Source: an uncultured Acetatifactor sp.
Lineage (GTDB): Bacteria; Bacillota; Clostridia; Lachnospirales; Lachnospiraceae
NCBI GenBank assembly: GCA_910587555.1
Contig: CAJULV010000110.1
Coordinates: 1-5,677, forward strand
Direction: 5' to 3'
DNA length: 5,677 bases
Program-made: the position numbers and the translations under genes
The notes under the pieces: model-generated
What the model was told of the DNA's origin: nothing
Seen by the model: only the letters and a program-made list of their open reading frames with translations
Databases searched by the model: none
Part shown: positions 1 through 5,235 of the stretch, piece after piece
Layout: each line of letters starts with the position of its first letter
Position numbering within the stretch: position 1 is the stretch's first letter

Positions 1-624
1 TCTCGATGGTAGGGTACAGGGGGCGGAAACAGAGTCTGCTGTCACCGGAAGTATTGATGATTCTGTCAAAGCAGATTGCGTACCCCAGTCCCTCTTCCAC
101 AAGAAGCGAGGCATTGAACAGCAGATTGTAAGTCATAACAATATCCAGTTCCGATATACTGCGTTTCATCCACTGGACAAGCGCTCCGCCATCGGCCTCC
201 TGTTGGGATATCAGCAGTGGCTGCCCCCACAGGTCTTCGGGGGAAATGAATTCTTTTTCAGCCAGGGGAGAATCCTTTGGCATCAGAACACCCCAGACAT
301 CCTTTGCCGGGAGTTTCAAAGATTCATATTTGGTCGGATCAGGTGTTCCAAATATAATTCCGAAATCAATCAGTCCTTTATCCAGCTGCTCCCTGACAAA
401 TACAGCATTTCCGCTGGAAATGTGGTAATGGATTCCGGGATACAGCTTTTTCAGTTTTCCGGCAGCCCTTGCCAGCAGGCGGACACCATCTGTTTCTCCG
501 GCTCCAATGTATACATCTCCGATAATCACATTGTCAGAAAGTATAATTTCGTTTTCCGTTTTCTTTACCAGATCCAGGATTTCTTCCGCCCTTTTTCGGA
601 GAATCATTCCCTCTTCTGCCGATT
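1..624 (-). pseudogene. LysR-family transcriptional regulator, N-terminally truncated (also runs off the window)
   Basis: The minus strand from about 624 down to 2 stays open for some 207 codons and reads as the linker helix plus effector-binding domain of a LysR-type regulator. It opens with AEEGMILRKRAEEILDLV, which matches the end of the LysR winged helix and the start of the linker helix. It continues through IIGDVYIGAGE, YPGIHYHISSGN, LDKGLIDFGIIFG, SPEDLWGQPLLIS and LVEEGLGYAICFD, all typical of the periplasmic-binding-like subdomains. The helix-turn-helix (about 60 residues) is missing, because a TAA at 625-627 lies directly upstream in frame and unrelated sequence follows. The only nearby ATG is a few codons into the fragment and has no clear ribosome binding site. 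About 25 C-terminal residues should lie beyond base 1. Without its DNA-binding domain it cannot act as a normal regulator, so I call it a pseudogene. Family assignment is firm; the ligand is unknown. Confidence 0.9.
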
Positions 625-737
625 ATGACATTGATGCCGACATAGCCGGCGGCGAAACCGGCCACGCACAAAACGCCGCGGCCAATGATGAAGCCGATGG
701 TCCACATCAGCTCATCCGCGTGAAACTTTCCGAACAT
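534..737 (-). CDS. small single-span membrane protein with a chimeric C-terminus
   Basis: This is a 67-codon gene with a very good start: AAGGAG at 745-750 sits seven bases before the ATG. Residues 1-10 are polar (MFGKFHADEL). Residues 11-39 form a glycine- and isoleucine-rich hydrophobic stretch (FIIGRG, AGFAAGYVG, NVIIG) that should span the membrane once and has GxxxG-like packing motifs. From about residue 38 onward the frame runs through LysR sequence in the wrong reading frame, giving a basic, glycine/lysine/asparagine-rich tail that ends at 534. The tail is therefore an accident of the junction near 620-627, and the native C-terminus is lost. It lies 36 bases downstream of the CAP lipoprotein on the same strand, so the two are probably co-transcribed and may act together at the cell surface. 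I do not recognise the family, and any function is inference. Confidence 0.6.
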   Translation of the reverse strand: MFGKFHADELMWTIGFIIGRGVLCVAGFAAGYVGINVIIGRRGNDSPKKGGRNPGSGKENGKRNYTF

Positions 738-773
738 AAGATCACTCCTTTCTTTTCGGGATCTGGATTATTT

Positions 774-1979
774 TCAGGGGTTCATATAGGTCGAGAGGCC
801 CCTGGTATAGATATCGTACTGGCAGTACCTGCATCTGCCGCTGTTGTCAGGCCCCCAATAGGCATTGGAGCAGCCGAAATAAGCAGCATATTTGGACACC
901 ATCGCGTCATAGTGCTCAGGGGAATTGTAATAACTAAGATAGTAACCCTTGTCGCTGGGACCGCTGTAGGAGCATTTACCGCACACGGTATTTTCCGTCA
1001 GCGTGTCAGAACCCATTACCGCAAGGTAATCATAGGCGTCATCAGCGTGCTGTTTCAGCCAGTCGTGCGCGGTATAATCCCCGGTGAAGTCCAGCCACGC
1101 GCGGTAATTCGCGAACGCCAGGAACTCAGGGTCCAGCTCTACAGGGTCGACGCCGGCTTCTTCGCGATATTTGTTCACCTGCCTGAATTCCGATTTCTGC
1201 AGCACTGTGAGCTTTACGCACATCTGGAGCGGATGGCCGTCAGAAACTGTGGAAACCTCGGATTCGGTCTTTTGGTTCAACGCCCAGTAGAAATAATAGC
1301 ATTCATAGTGGTCGCCGAATGCGTCCACCAGGGACTGGCCGCAGTTTTCCATATAAGCCGCGACATTGAACGCCCTGCTGCCCTGGCGGCCTTCGTGCAC
1401 GCCGACAGTCTGGAAATGCTCCAGGAGCAGGCCGTCATCATCGTGGTACAGCATGGCCAGCATGGGATAGCTTTCCTTGTAGAATTCCGCATCGAACAGG
1501 ACGTTCCACATTCCGGCGTCATCCACGGCGTCCACGAAAACCTGGTATTTCTTGCCGTAGTTCCATACGACATCATATGGATTGTGGTCGCTTTCAACAT
1601 AGACGCGGCAGTAGTGTTGGCGGTTTTCCACATTCGCAGTCATTGTTTTCAGTTCAGAAACTTTCTCCACATCGTACACGGGGCCGGCCTGGCTGGCCTC
1701 CGGTTTTGCGGTCGGCGTGCTGGAAGGATTGCCGGAAGAATCGCTGGAACCGGCCTGCTCCTTTGCGTGCCTGAAACGGTCCCTGACCGTATTCCCGGAT
1801 GCCGCAGGTGTGCTGGACGGAGCTGCCGTTTCAACAGACAGGCTGCTGACGGACACGGACTGAGATGCTGCGGGCGCTGCGTTGGCAGTATCTGCCGGGG
1901 CACATCCGCACAAGGTAACGAGCATCATTGCCGATGCCACAGGCGCGGCCAGAAATCTTGTTATCATTGTTTTCATCAT
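774..1979 (-). CDS. secreted lipoprotein with C-terminal CAP (SCP-like) domain
   Basis: The product has 401 residues. I place the start at ATG 1979 (a second ATG follows at once) because AAGGTG lies six bases upstream and a signal peptide begins there; the frame stays open to 2198, but that part has no protein character. Residues 1-26 are a lipoprotein signal with lipobox LCGC (Cys26). Residues 27-100 are an Ala/Ser/Thr/Pro-rich linker. Residues 148-235 carry the surface-protein signature FDAEFYKESYP, LLEHFQTVGVHEGRQGS, FNVAAYMENCG. Residues about 258-387 look like a CAP domain: VNKYREEAGVDPVELD, His305 in YTAHDW, TENTVCG in the place of GENIAYG, and YNSPEHYDAMVSKYAAYFG in the place of NSPGHRANIL. 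Several cysteines near the end (CGKC, CRYC) could form disulfides. CAP proteins act outside the cell, and no enzyme activity can be assigned. It is GC-richer than the flanks and looks intact. Confidence 0.85.
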   Translation of the reverse strand: MMKTMITRFLAAPVASAMMLVTLCGCAPADTANAAPAASQSVSVSSLSVETAAPSSTPAASGNTVRDRFRHAKEQAGSSDSSGNPSSTPTAKPEASQAGPVYDVEKVSELKTMTANVENRQHYCRVYVESDHNPYDVVWNYGKKYQVFVDAVDDAGMWNVLFDAEFYKESYPMLAMLYHDDDGLLLEHFQTVGVHEGRQGSRAFNVAAYMENCGQSLVDAFGDHYECYYFYWALNQKTESEVSTVSDGHPLQMCVKLTVLQKSEFRQVNKYREEAGVDPVELDPEFLAFANYRAWLDFTGDYTAHDWLKQHADDAYDYLAVMGSDTLTENTVCGKCSYSGPSDKGYYLSYYNSPEHYDAMVSKYAAYFGCSNAYWGPDNSGRCRYCQYDIYTRGLSTYMNP

Positions 1980-2219
1980 AATCTTCACCTTGACTTTTCT
2001 GTTTGATATTTTTTTATGAGGTTTGACAATACGGCGGATACTTGTTCGACCCGCTCTATCCCGGTAGGGGAGCGTCTGCTCCATAGCCTTCGGCGATATT
2101 GGCCCAGGCTCTGTAGCATACAACGGCTGCCGGTTCAGGGTCGAATTCCAGAAGTCCCAAACCGGAAAAAACGGGCATGCATTGCGGCTGACCGGCAAAC
2201 CGGGCCCCGGTTACAAGAA
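1980..2219. other. upstream region of the CAP lipoprotein; no clear gene
   Basis: This stretch must carry the lipoprotein's promoter on the minus strand. The best -35 candidate is TTGTCA, just downstream of a CCGCCGTAT tract, followed by an A-rich run (ATAAAAAAATATC). No well-placed -10 box stands out, so I do not mark a promoter. A minus-strand frame that follows the stop of the 77-residue gene stays open to a TAG near 2056. It ends with peptide-like sequence (EFDPEPAAVVCYRAW) but has no ribosome binding site and may be a coding remnant. At 2041-2055 lies CTTGTTCGACCCGCT, which recurs with one change at 2629-2643. Confidence 0.4.
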
Positions 2220-2239
2220 TGCGCCTGTGAACCGGCGCA
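2220..2239 (-). terminator. possible weak terminator hairpin after the 77-residue gene
   Basis: On the minus strand TGCGCC and GGCGCA form a perfect 6-bp stem around an 8-base loop, about 30 bases past the stop codon at 2269. The tail TTCTTGT is only partly T-rich, so if this is an intrinsic terminator it is a weak one. It could be a chance inverted repeat in GC-rich DNA. Confidence 0.3.
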
Positions 2240-2268
2240 GAACGCCCATCAGGACATTGGCGGCGATG

Positions 2269-2502
2269 TCATGATGCGAAACATTGCAGGAAAAAGCGCA
2301 TCCCTTCCAGGAATCCTCTACCGAACAGTTCCTTGCCCAGCTCTTCATAAAAGCCATTCAGTTCTTCCTCTATCCGCAGATATTCCTCACCGGAGATATG
2401 GGCTGACAGCTCCGCGTACAGATGCTTTTCCACCTGTTCCAGCTCCGGCGGCCTGTCCCTGACCCTGCGGGCATATACCGCGTCTGTAAAATAACGTTCC
2501 AC
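2269..2502 (-). CDS. small helical protein of 77 residues, unknown function
   Basis: The start is GTG at 2500-2502, supported by an AGGAGG seven bases upstream; the stop is TGA at 2269-2271. The product is acidic and probably all-helical. It opens with MERYFTDAVYARRVRD, continues with an Asp/Glu-rich amphipathic region (LEQVEKHLYAELSAHISGEE, then LRIEEELNGFYEELGKELF), and closes with FGRGFLEGMRFFLQC. The overall plan, two helices and then a glycine-containing F-x-x-G-x-x-x-G helix, resembles small DUF6809-type proteins common in clostridial genomes, often near mobile elements. That resemblance is from memory and is not a firm family call. Codon use is GC3-rich, as in the CAP lipoprotein, so both genes may have the same origin. 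A promoter-like repeat lies 38 bases upstream and may drive it. No catalytic motif or membrane segment is visible. Confidence 0.7.
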   Translation of the reverse strand: MERYFTDAVYARRVRDRPPELEQVEKHLYAELSAHISGEEYLRIEEELNGFYEELGKELFGRGFLEGMRFFLQCFAS

Positions 2503-2539
2503 AGCGATTCCTCCTCTCCCAGCCGCACCATGTCGTTGA

Positions 2540-2608
2540 TTTTCAAGGTGTGTGCCTTACAGTGAATAGTATAGCAGGCTTCCCTGTGCGCGTTCGTAAA
2601 TATTACAG
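2540..2608 (-). repeat. 69-bp direct repeat, copy A
   Basis: This segment aligns without gaps to 2835-2903, with about 55 of 69 bases identical. The best-kept blocks on the plus strand are TTTTCAA, GTGCCTT, CAGTGAATAG and TTCGTAAAT. Copy A lies 38 bases upstream of the 77-residue gene on the minus strand, the position expected for its promoter. Confidence 0.75.
2568..2576 (-). promoter_or_regulatory. extended -10 promoter core in repeat copy A
   Basis: The minus strand reads TGCTATACT, which fits the extended -10 consensus TGnTATAAT with one change. No good -35 box lies 17 bases upstream, which extended -10 promoters can tolerate. Just downstream, at 2545-2558, the palindrome AAGGTGTGTGCCTT could be an operator or a 5' hairpin. 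The 77-residue gene is the natural target. Confidence 0.45.
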
Positions 2609-2647
2609 TTTTTAGCATGCGATTTACTCTTGTTCAACCCGCTATAA

Positions 2648-2659
2648 TATTAGCATATA
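2648..2659 (+). repeat. TATTAGCATATA direct repeat, copy 1
   Basis: This 12-bp AT-rich word recurs exactly at 2677-2688, 29 bp away (about three helical turns). A shorter relative, TTAGCAT, is at 2612-2618. The spacing suits protein-binding sites on one face of the helix; the binding protein is unknown. Confidence 0.55.
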
Positions 2660-2676
2660 GAAAATTAAAAAACAAC

Positions 2677-2688
2677 TATTAGCATATA
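2677..2688 (+). repeat. TATTAGCATATA direct repeat, copy 2
   Basis: Exact second copy of the 12-bp word at 2648-2659, separated from it by an A-rich spacer. Its role is unknown; an operator or recombinase-binding pair would fit. Confidence 0.55.
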
Positions 2689-2834
2689 AATTTGTGCCGT
2701 TCTACCCGATGCCGTTCCTGCCCCAGTGCTTTTCTGCGGCGTTGTTTTCCCTCGATACGCCTGCACCCGGTTCTGGCACCGCGGCGTATTTTGCTGGGAA
2801 GTATCCCTTCGGACGGTCATTATCGCCATTTGGC

Positions 2835-2903
2835 TTTTCAAAGTGCGTGCCTTGCAGTGAATAGCATAACAGGTTCGCTTCTGCGAATTCGTAAATTTTA
2901 CGG
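2835..2903 (-). repeat. 69-bp direct repeat, copy B
   Basis: Second copy of the repeat at 2540-2608, same orientation, about 80 percent identical, with starts 295 bp apart. No gene with a ribosome binding site lies downstream of it on the minus strand, so it may be an orphan promoter left after a deletion. Confidence 0.75.
2863..2871 (-). promoter_or_regulatory. extended -10 promoter core in repeat copy B
   Basis: The minus strand reads TGTTATGCT, keeping the TGnTAT core seen in copy A. The companion palindrome is kept in slightly weaker form at 2840-2853 (AAAGTGCGTGCCTT). That both elements persist in a diverged copy argues that they matter, although two copies are little evidence. Confidence 0.35.
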
Positions 2904-3311
2904 GAATTGATGACCGGGAAAACATAAGCCTGAAATAAGGCGTGGAAGAGGAGAGCACGGCTCACGGCACAGGGAGAAGTCCTGTTTCCGGGGTTCCCTG
3001 GGCGGCTTCTCTGTCTTGTTCCTTGTCCCCAGTGGATATCCGCTGTCCTGCAGCCAGGTCTTGATCTTGATGTGGAGCGCCATCCGCTCCGGATGGGCGG
3101 TCAGCCAGGGCAGATAGCCCTCTTTCCTGATGATTTCTCCCTTCCTGTTCTTCACGGGACGGTTCAGATTGTGAAGTCGGGCGGCGATTTCCGTGCCTCC
3201 GGCATCCCGCTCCTGGCGTATCAGCTTTGCCGCCACCGCCAGCTTCTTTTCCACATTTAGCAAGATTAACAGAATCCATATTGAAATTCCGGTTCGACAG
3301 GTAAGCAGCAA
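2898..3311 (-). pseudogene. coding-like fragment, unrecognised (probably the end of a larger gene)
   Basis: The frame is open for 137 codons, but only the stretch from about 3257 to 3005 looks protein-coding. It has GC-rich third positions and a sensible charged sequence: VEKKLAVAAKLIRQERDAGG, then HNLNRPVKNRKGEIIRKEGY, LPWLTAHPERMALHIKIK and TWLQDSGYP. The first part should be a helix or coiled coil and the second is basic. Residues before it (ILLILL) and after it (CREPCSPLPRLISG) look like translated noncoding DNA, and no ribosome binding site precedes any start. I read this as a fragment of a larger gene, possibly of mobile-element origin because of the nearby recombinase piece and hairpin. 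I do not recognise the family. The overlapping frame at 2962-3330 is less protein-like. Confidence 0.4.
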
Positions 3312-3379
3312 AGACAGGAAAAGCTGTCAAGGGTAAACTTCGCGCTTCGCGCCCTTGACGGCTTTTCCCGCCTTTGCTG
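3306..3379 (-). repeat. long imperfect inverted repeat (28-bp stem hairpin)
   Basis: Arms 3306-3333 and 3352-3379 are complementary at 25 of 28 positions, around an 18-base loop that itself contains a repeated CTTCGCG. Of the three changes, two become G-U pairs in minus-strand RNA, leaving a single C-A mismatch; in plus-strand RNA only one change pairs. This favours a role in a minus-strand transcript. No T-run follows on either strand, so it is not a standard intrinsic terminator. It lies between the unrecognised fragment and the recombinase fragment. A structured element belonging to an integrative element is one possible reading. Confidence 0.8.
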
Positions 3380-3632
3380 TTGGGCAGTCAAGAGGGTGAA
3401 ATCAGTAAACTGCTTTCGACCTCAATTTATTATGGGGCTTGTTACGCAGTAGGGAGTCTTTTCAGCTTGTTTTCGGCGGCTTGCAGACATGGGATTAGGA
3501 GATAAGGTTTATATTGCTATCCCCGAAAATAGCGTTTTAAAGCGTAACAGAAATGAAAGCTGATACGCCGGGGCGAATAACTGATTTGTCAAAAAAGACA
3601 GTGAAAAACCGTTATGAATCTGCTATAATTGA
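3380..3632. other. intergenic stretch without a recognisable gene
   Basis: About 250 bases separate the hairpin from the recombinase fragment. The longest ATG-started reading frame I noted (from ATGGGATTAGGAGAT, near 3490) gives only 24 residues and has no ribosome binding site. The only signal I can name is the promoter core at 3621-3629. Confidence 0.4.
3621..3629 (+). promoter_or_regulatory. extended -10 promoter core ahead of the recombinase fragment
   Basis: TGCTATAAT is an exact match to the extended -10 consensus. The -35 position 17 bases upstream (GTGAAA) is poor. Transcription would run into the recombinase fragment and on toward the DUF3737 operon, so it could now supply a promoter for those genes. 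A join near 3633-3641 may have brought it there. Confidence 0.45.
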
Positions 3633-3821
3633 TACAGGCATATCAAGGCTCTTTTCGAAACGATTGGAAAGAAAATGACGGTCTGCGAGCTTTACGCGAA
3701 GCAGAACCGCCACCGGGGGAACGTAAGGCACAACACCACAAAGGGGCGCGAACGGCTGATGAAGCTGCTGGAAGCGGATAAACTTGGTTTCTGCCCCATT
3801 GACAGTGTGAAGCTGTCCGAT
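3633..3821 (+). pseudogene. tyrosine recombinase (integrase), N-terminal core-binding fragment
   Basis: After a TGA at 3630-3632 the frame reads IKALFETIGKK and then MTVCELYAKQNRHRGNVRHN, TTKGRERLMKLLEADKL and IDSVKLSD. This is the SAM-like core-binding region found in integrases of clostridial conjugative elements (typically TVxELY, then RHNT, then LSDAKEW). The match stops abruptly after LSD at 3821, and the following residues to 3902 are another gene in the wrong frame. The catalytic domain (Arg, His-x-x-Arg, Tyr) is entirely missing, as is the start of the arm-binding domain. It cannot recombine DNA. ATG 3675 has no convincing ribosome binding site and is an internal Met of the family. 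The family call rests on sequence pattern memory and is fairly sure; it marks this segment as derived from a mobile element. Confidence 0.75.
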
Positions 3822-3879
3822 GGGAGGTGTGCCTGCAAAAATAATCAAAAAGGTGGAAGCGGGCAGTCGGGTAAATTGA
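3822..3879 (+). pseudogene. hexapeptide-repeat acyltransferase (sugar O-acetyltransferase type), last residues only
   Basis: In the frame one base off that of the recombinase fragment, the sequence reads GGVPAKIIKKVEAGSRVN and then TGA at 3877-3879. The motif G-x-P-A-K-x-I-K-K is the C-terminal signature of left-handed beta-helix acetyltransferases such as maltose or galactoside O-acetyltransferases. Only about 18 of the usual 180 to 200 residues remain. The switch from recombinase to acyltransferase falls at about 3820-3822, so this is a precise junction. The gene would have preceded DUF3737 on the same strand. The motif is short, but its position before a stop and the exact handover from the neighbouring gene make the call plausible. 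Confidence 0.6.
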
Positions 3880-4040
3880 GAAATCTGCAAGAATTCATTT
3901 AGAAATTGTTTATTTTTATGTTAGAGCCATGTTATCTGTGTCCGGTATCCTTATCATAGACATCAGGAAGAATGGCAGGATGGGAAAGAAAACGCAGAGA
4001 AATGTAAGTTAAAAATTTTAGATAATCAGGAGGAAAAATC

Positions 4041-4904
4041 ATGAAGACAAGAGAAATCAGACAGGAGTATTTGACAGGAGAAAGAGCATTATTCCAGGGA
4101 GAGAATTTGAAAATCTACGACAGCATTTTTGCAGATGGAGAGTCGCCGCTGAAAGAGAGCCATGATATCGAACTGGAGGGCTGCATGTTCAAATGGAAGT
4201 ATCCCTTCTGGTATGCGAAGAATATTACAGCCAGAAACTGTACCTGGTTCGAGATGGCCCGTGCAGGGGTATGGTATACGGACAATATCACGGTAGAAAA
4301 TGCAGTGATTGAGGCCCCGAAGAATTTCCGTCGCTGCAGGGGCGTAAATTTACAAAACGTAAATTTTCCCAATGCGGCCGAAACACTTTGGAATTGTGAG
4401 GATGTGACAATGGAGCATGTATCTGCGAAAGGCGATTACTTTGCCATGAACAGCCAGAATATGGTGCTGCGGGATTTCCAACTGGTGGGCAACTATTCCT
4501 TTGACGGGGTAAAGAATATGGAAATCCACAATGCCCGGATGCTTTCCAAGGATGCTTTCTGGAACAGTGAGAATGTAACCGTGTATGATTCCTTTATTTC
4601 CGGCGAATATCTGGGCTGGAACGCAAAGAATCTGACTCTGGTAAATTGTACGATTGAGAGCCTTCAGGGTATGTGTTATATTGATAACCTGGTTATGAAA
4701 AACTGTAAGCTTCTCAACACCACCCTGGCTTTTGAGTATTCCACGGTGGATGCAGAAATCACAGGAAAGATTGACAGTGTGATGAACCCTTCCAGCGGTG
4801 TGATCCGGGCAGACAGCATTGATGAATTGATTATTGAAGCGGATAAGGTAGATCCATCAAAGACAAAGATCATATGCAGAAGAGAGCTGAAGGAGGTGGT
4901 ATGA
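4041..4904 (+). CDS. DUF3737 family protein, predicted right-handed beta-helix
   Basis: The product has 287 residues, about the family's full length. An AGGAGG eight bases before the ATG fixes the start. The N-terminus (REIRQEYLTGERALFQGENL) and the block DGESPLKESHDIELEGCMFK, followed by KYPFWYAKNI, are characteristic of DUF3737. From about residue 40 to 230 short strands recur about every 20 residues with the pattern N-(hydrophobic)-T-(hydrophobic)-x-N-C/A: NITARNC, NITVENA, NVTVYDS, NLTLVNC, NLVMKNC. This is the signature of a pectin-lyase-like parallel beta-helix. There is no signal peptide or membrane span, so it should be cytoplasmic. Its function is not established; sugar binding or modification is only suggested by the fold. 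The stop codon overlaps the LysE start as ATGA, so the two were translationally coupled. It is the only fully intact gene of the right flank. Confidence 0.92.
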   Translation: MKTREIRQEYLTGERALFQGENLKIYDSIFADGESPLKESHDIELEGCMFKWKYPFWYAKNITARNCTWFEMARAGVWYTDNITVENAVIEAPKNFRRCRGVNLQNVNFPNAAETLWNCEDVTMEHVSAKGDYFAMNSQNMVLRDFQLVGNYSFDGVKNMEIHNARMLSKDAFWNSENVTVYDSFISGEYLGWNAKNLTLVNCTIESLQGMCYIDNLVMKNCKLLNTTLAFEYSTVDAEITGKIDSVMNPSSGVIRADSIDELIIEADKVDPSKTKIICRRELKEVV

Positions 4905-5220
4905 GCCTGTTTTTGAAGGGAATTCTGATCGGGCTGCTCTTTGGCGTACCTGTGGGGGCTGTCGGAGCCATGACCGTGCAGAGAACCTGGGAACATGGGA
5001 TAAAAGCCGGACTTCTTACAGGAATGGGGTCTTGGCGGCAATATTAACTTTTCTGTTTGCTTTTTCCTGGTTTGGCATTGCGGGAGGCAGTGTAGGAAAA
5101 AATGGCGGGCTGGTGGTTTTAGGAGTATTTATCGGAACCTATTCCTGGTGGGGAGGGCTGACCGCTGTGGTTGCTTTTGCCGGAAGAAAGAAAAGGACAG
5201 CCTTATCAATAAACAGAAAA
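4901..5220 (+). pseudogene. LysE-family amino-acid exporter with internal deletion and frame change
   Basis: The start overlaps the DUF3737 stop (ATGA) and has AAGGAGG upstream. Residues 1-44 (LKGILIGLLFGVPVGAVGAM, then TVQRTWEHGIKAGLLTGMGS) are the first transmembrane segment and loop of a LysE/RhtB-type exporter. After GMGS the frame hits TAA at 5045-5047, giving a 48-residue peptide. From about 5030 another frame gives AAILTFLFAFSWFGIAGGSV and LVVLGVFIGTYSWWGGLTAV, which match the later NPxxILxF and GxxxWW transmembrane segments. The roughly 100 residues between these parts are missing, so this is a deletion and not a simple frameshift. The usual last transmembrane segment also seems absent: the second frame runs through RKKRTALSINRKEEWTK straight into the next gene's ATG with no stop. 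Export activity is very unlikely. Confidence 0.8.
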
Positions 5221-5235
5221 GAGGAATGGACGAAA

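Larger units (their letters stand above)
2503..3003. other. intergenic, repeat-bearing region without a convincing gene
   Basis: About 500 bases hold two copies of a 69-bp repeat, a pair of 12-bp AT-rich repeats and a GC-rich stretch (about 2690-2830). Several frames are open, but none has a ribosome binding site or recognisable protein features. The middle (about 2600-2700) is strikingly AT-rich compared with both sides, as expected of a regulatory region or a join between segments. Confidence 0.5.

Noticed and set aside
203..628. Plus-strand open frame of 141 codons
   Set aside because: It lies antisense to the LysR fragment, which shows clear family motifs; the plus frame has no ribosome binding site and no protein features.
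507..2006. Plus-strand open frame of 499 codons
   Set aside because: It is the antisense shadow of the CAP lipoprotein and the small membrane gene; its valine-, isoleucine-, histidine- and arginine-rich translation has no domain and no start signal.
1980..2198. N-terminal extension of the CAP lipoprotein to ATG 2198
   Set aside because: It would bury the signal peptide and lipobox behind 73 residues without protein character; AAGGTG before 1979 marks the real start.
2540..2903. CRISPR-like repeat array
   Set aside because: There are only two diverged 69-bp copies 295 bp apart, with no regular spacers and no cas genes.
2702..2965. Minus-strand 87-codon frame with GTG start across repeat copy B
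   Set aside because: There is no ribosome binding site; it crosses the 69-bp repeat and is followed by no gene, so it is more likely repeat-derived noncoding sequence, although similar translated sequences may be annotated elsewhere as hypothetical proteins.
3920..4042. Short frames between the acyltransferase remnant and DUF3737, one ending in a TGA that overlaps the DUF3737 ATG
   Set aside because: The overlapping frame is interrupted by TAG near 3924 and includes the ribosome binding site itself as coding; the others are under 30 residues with no recognisable motif.
5020..5047. Programmed frameshift in the LysE gene
   Set aside because: Shifting frame would still leave about 100 residues of the exporter missing, and no slippery heptamer or downstream structure is evident; a deletion explains it better.
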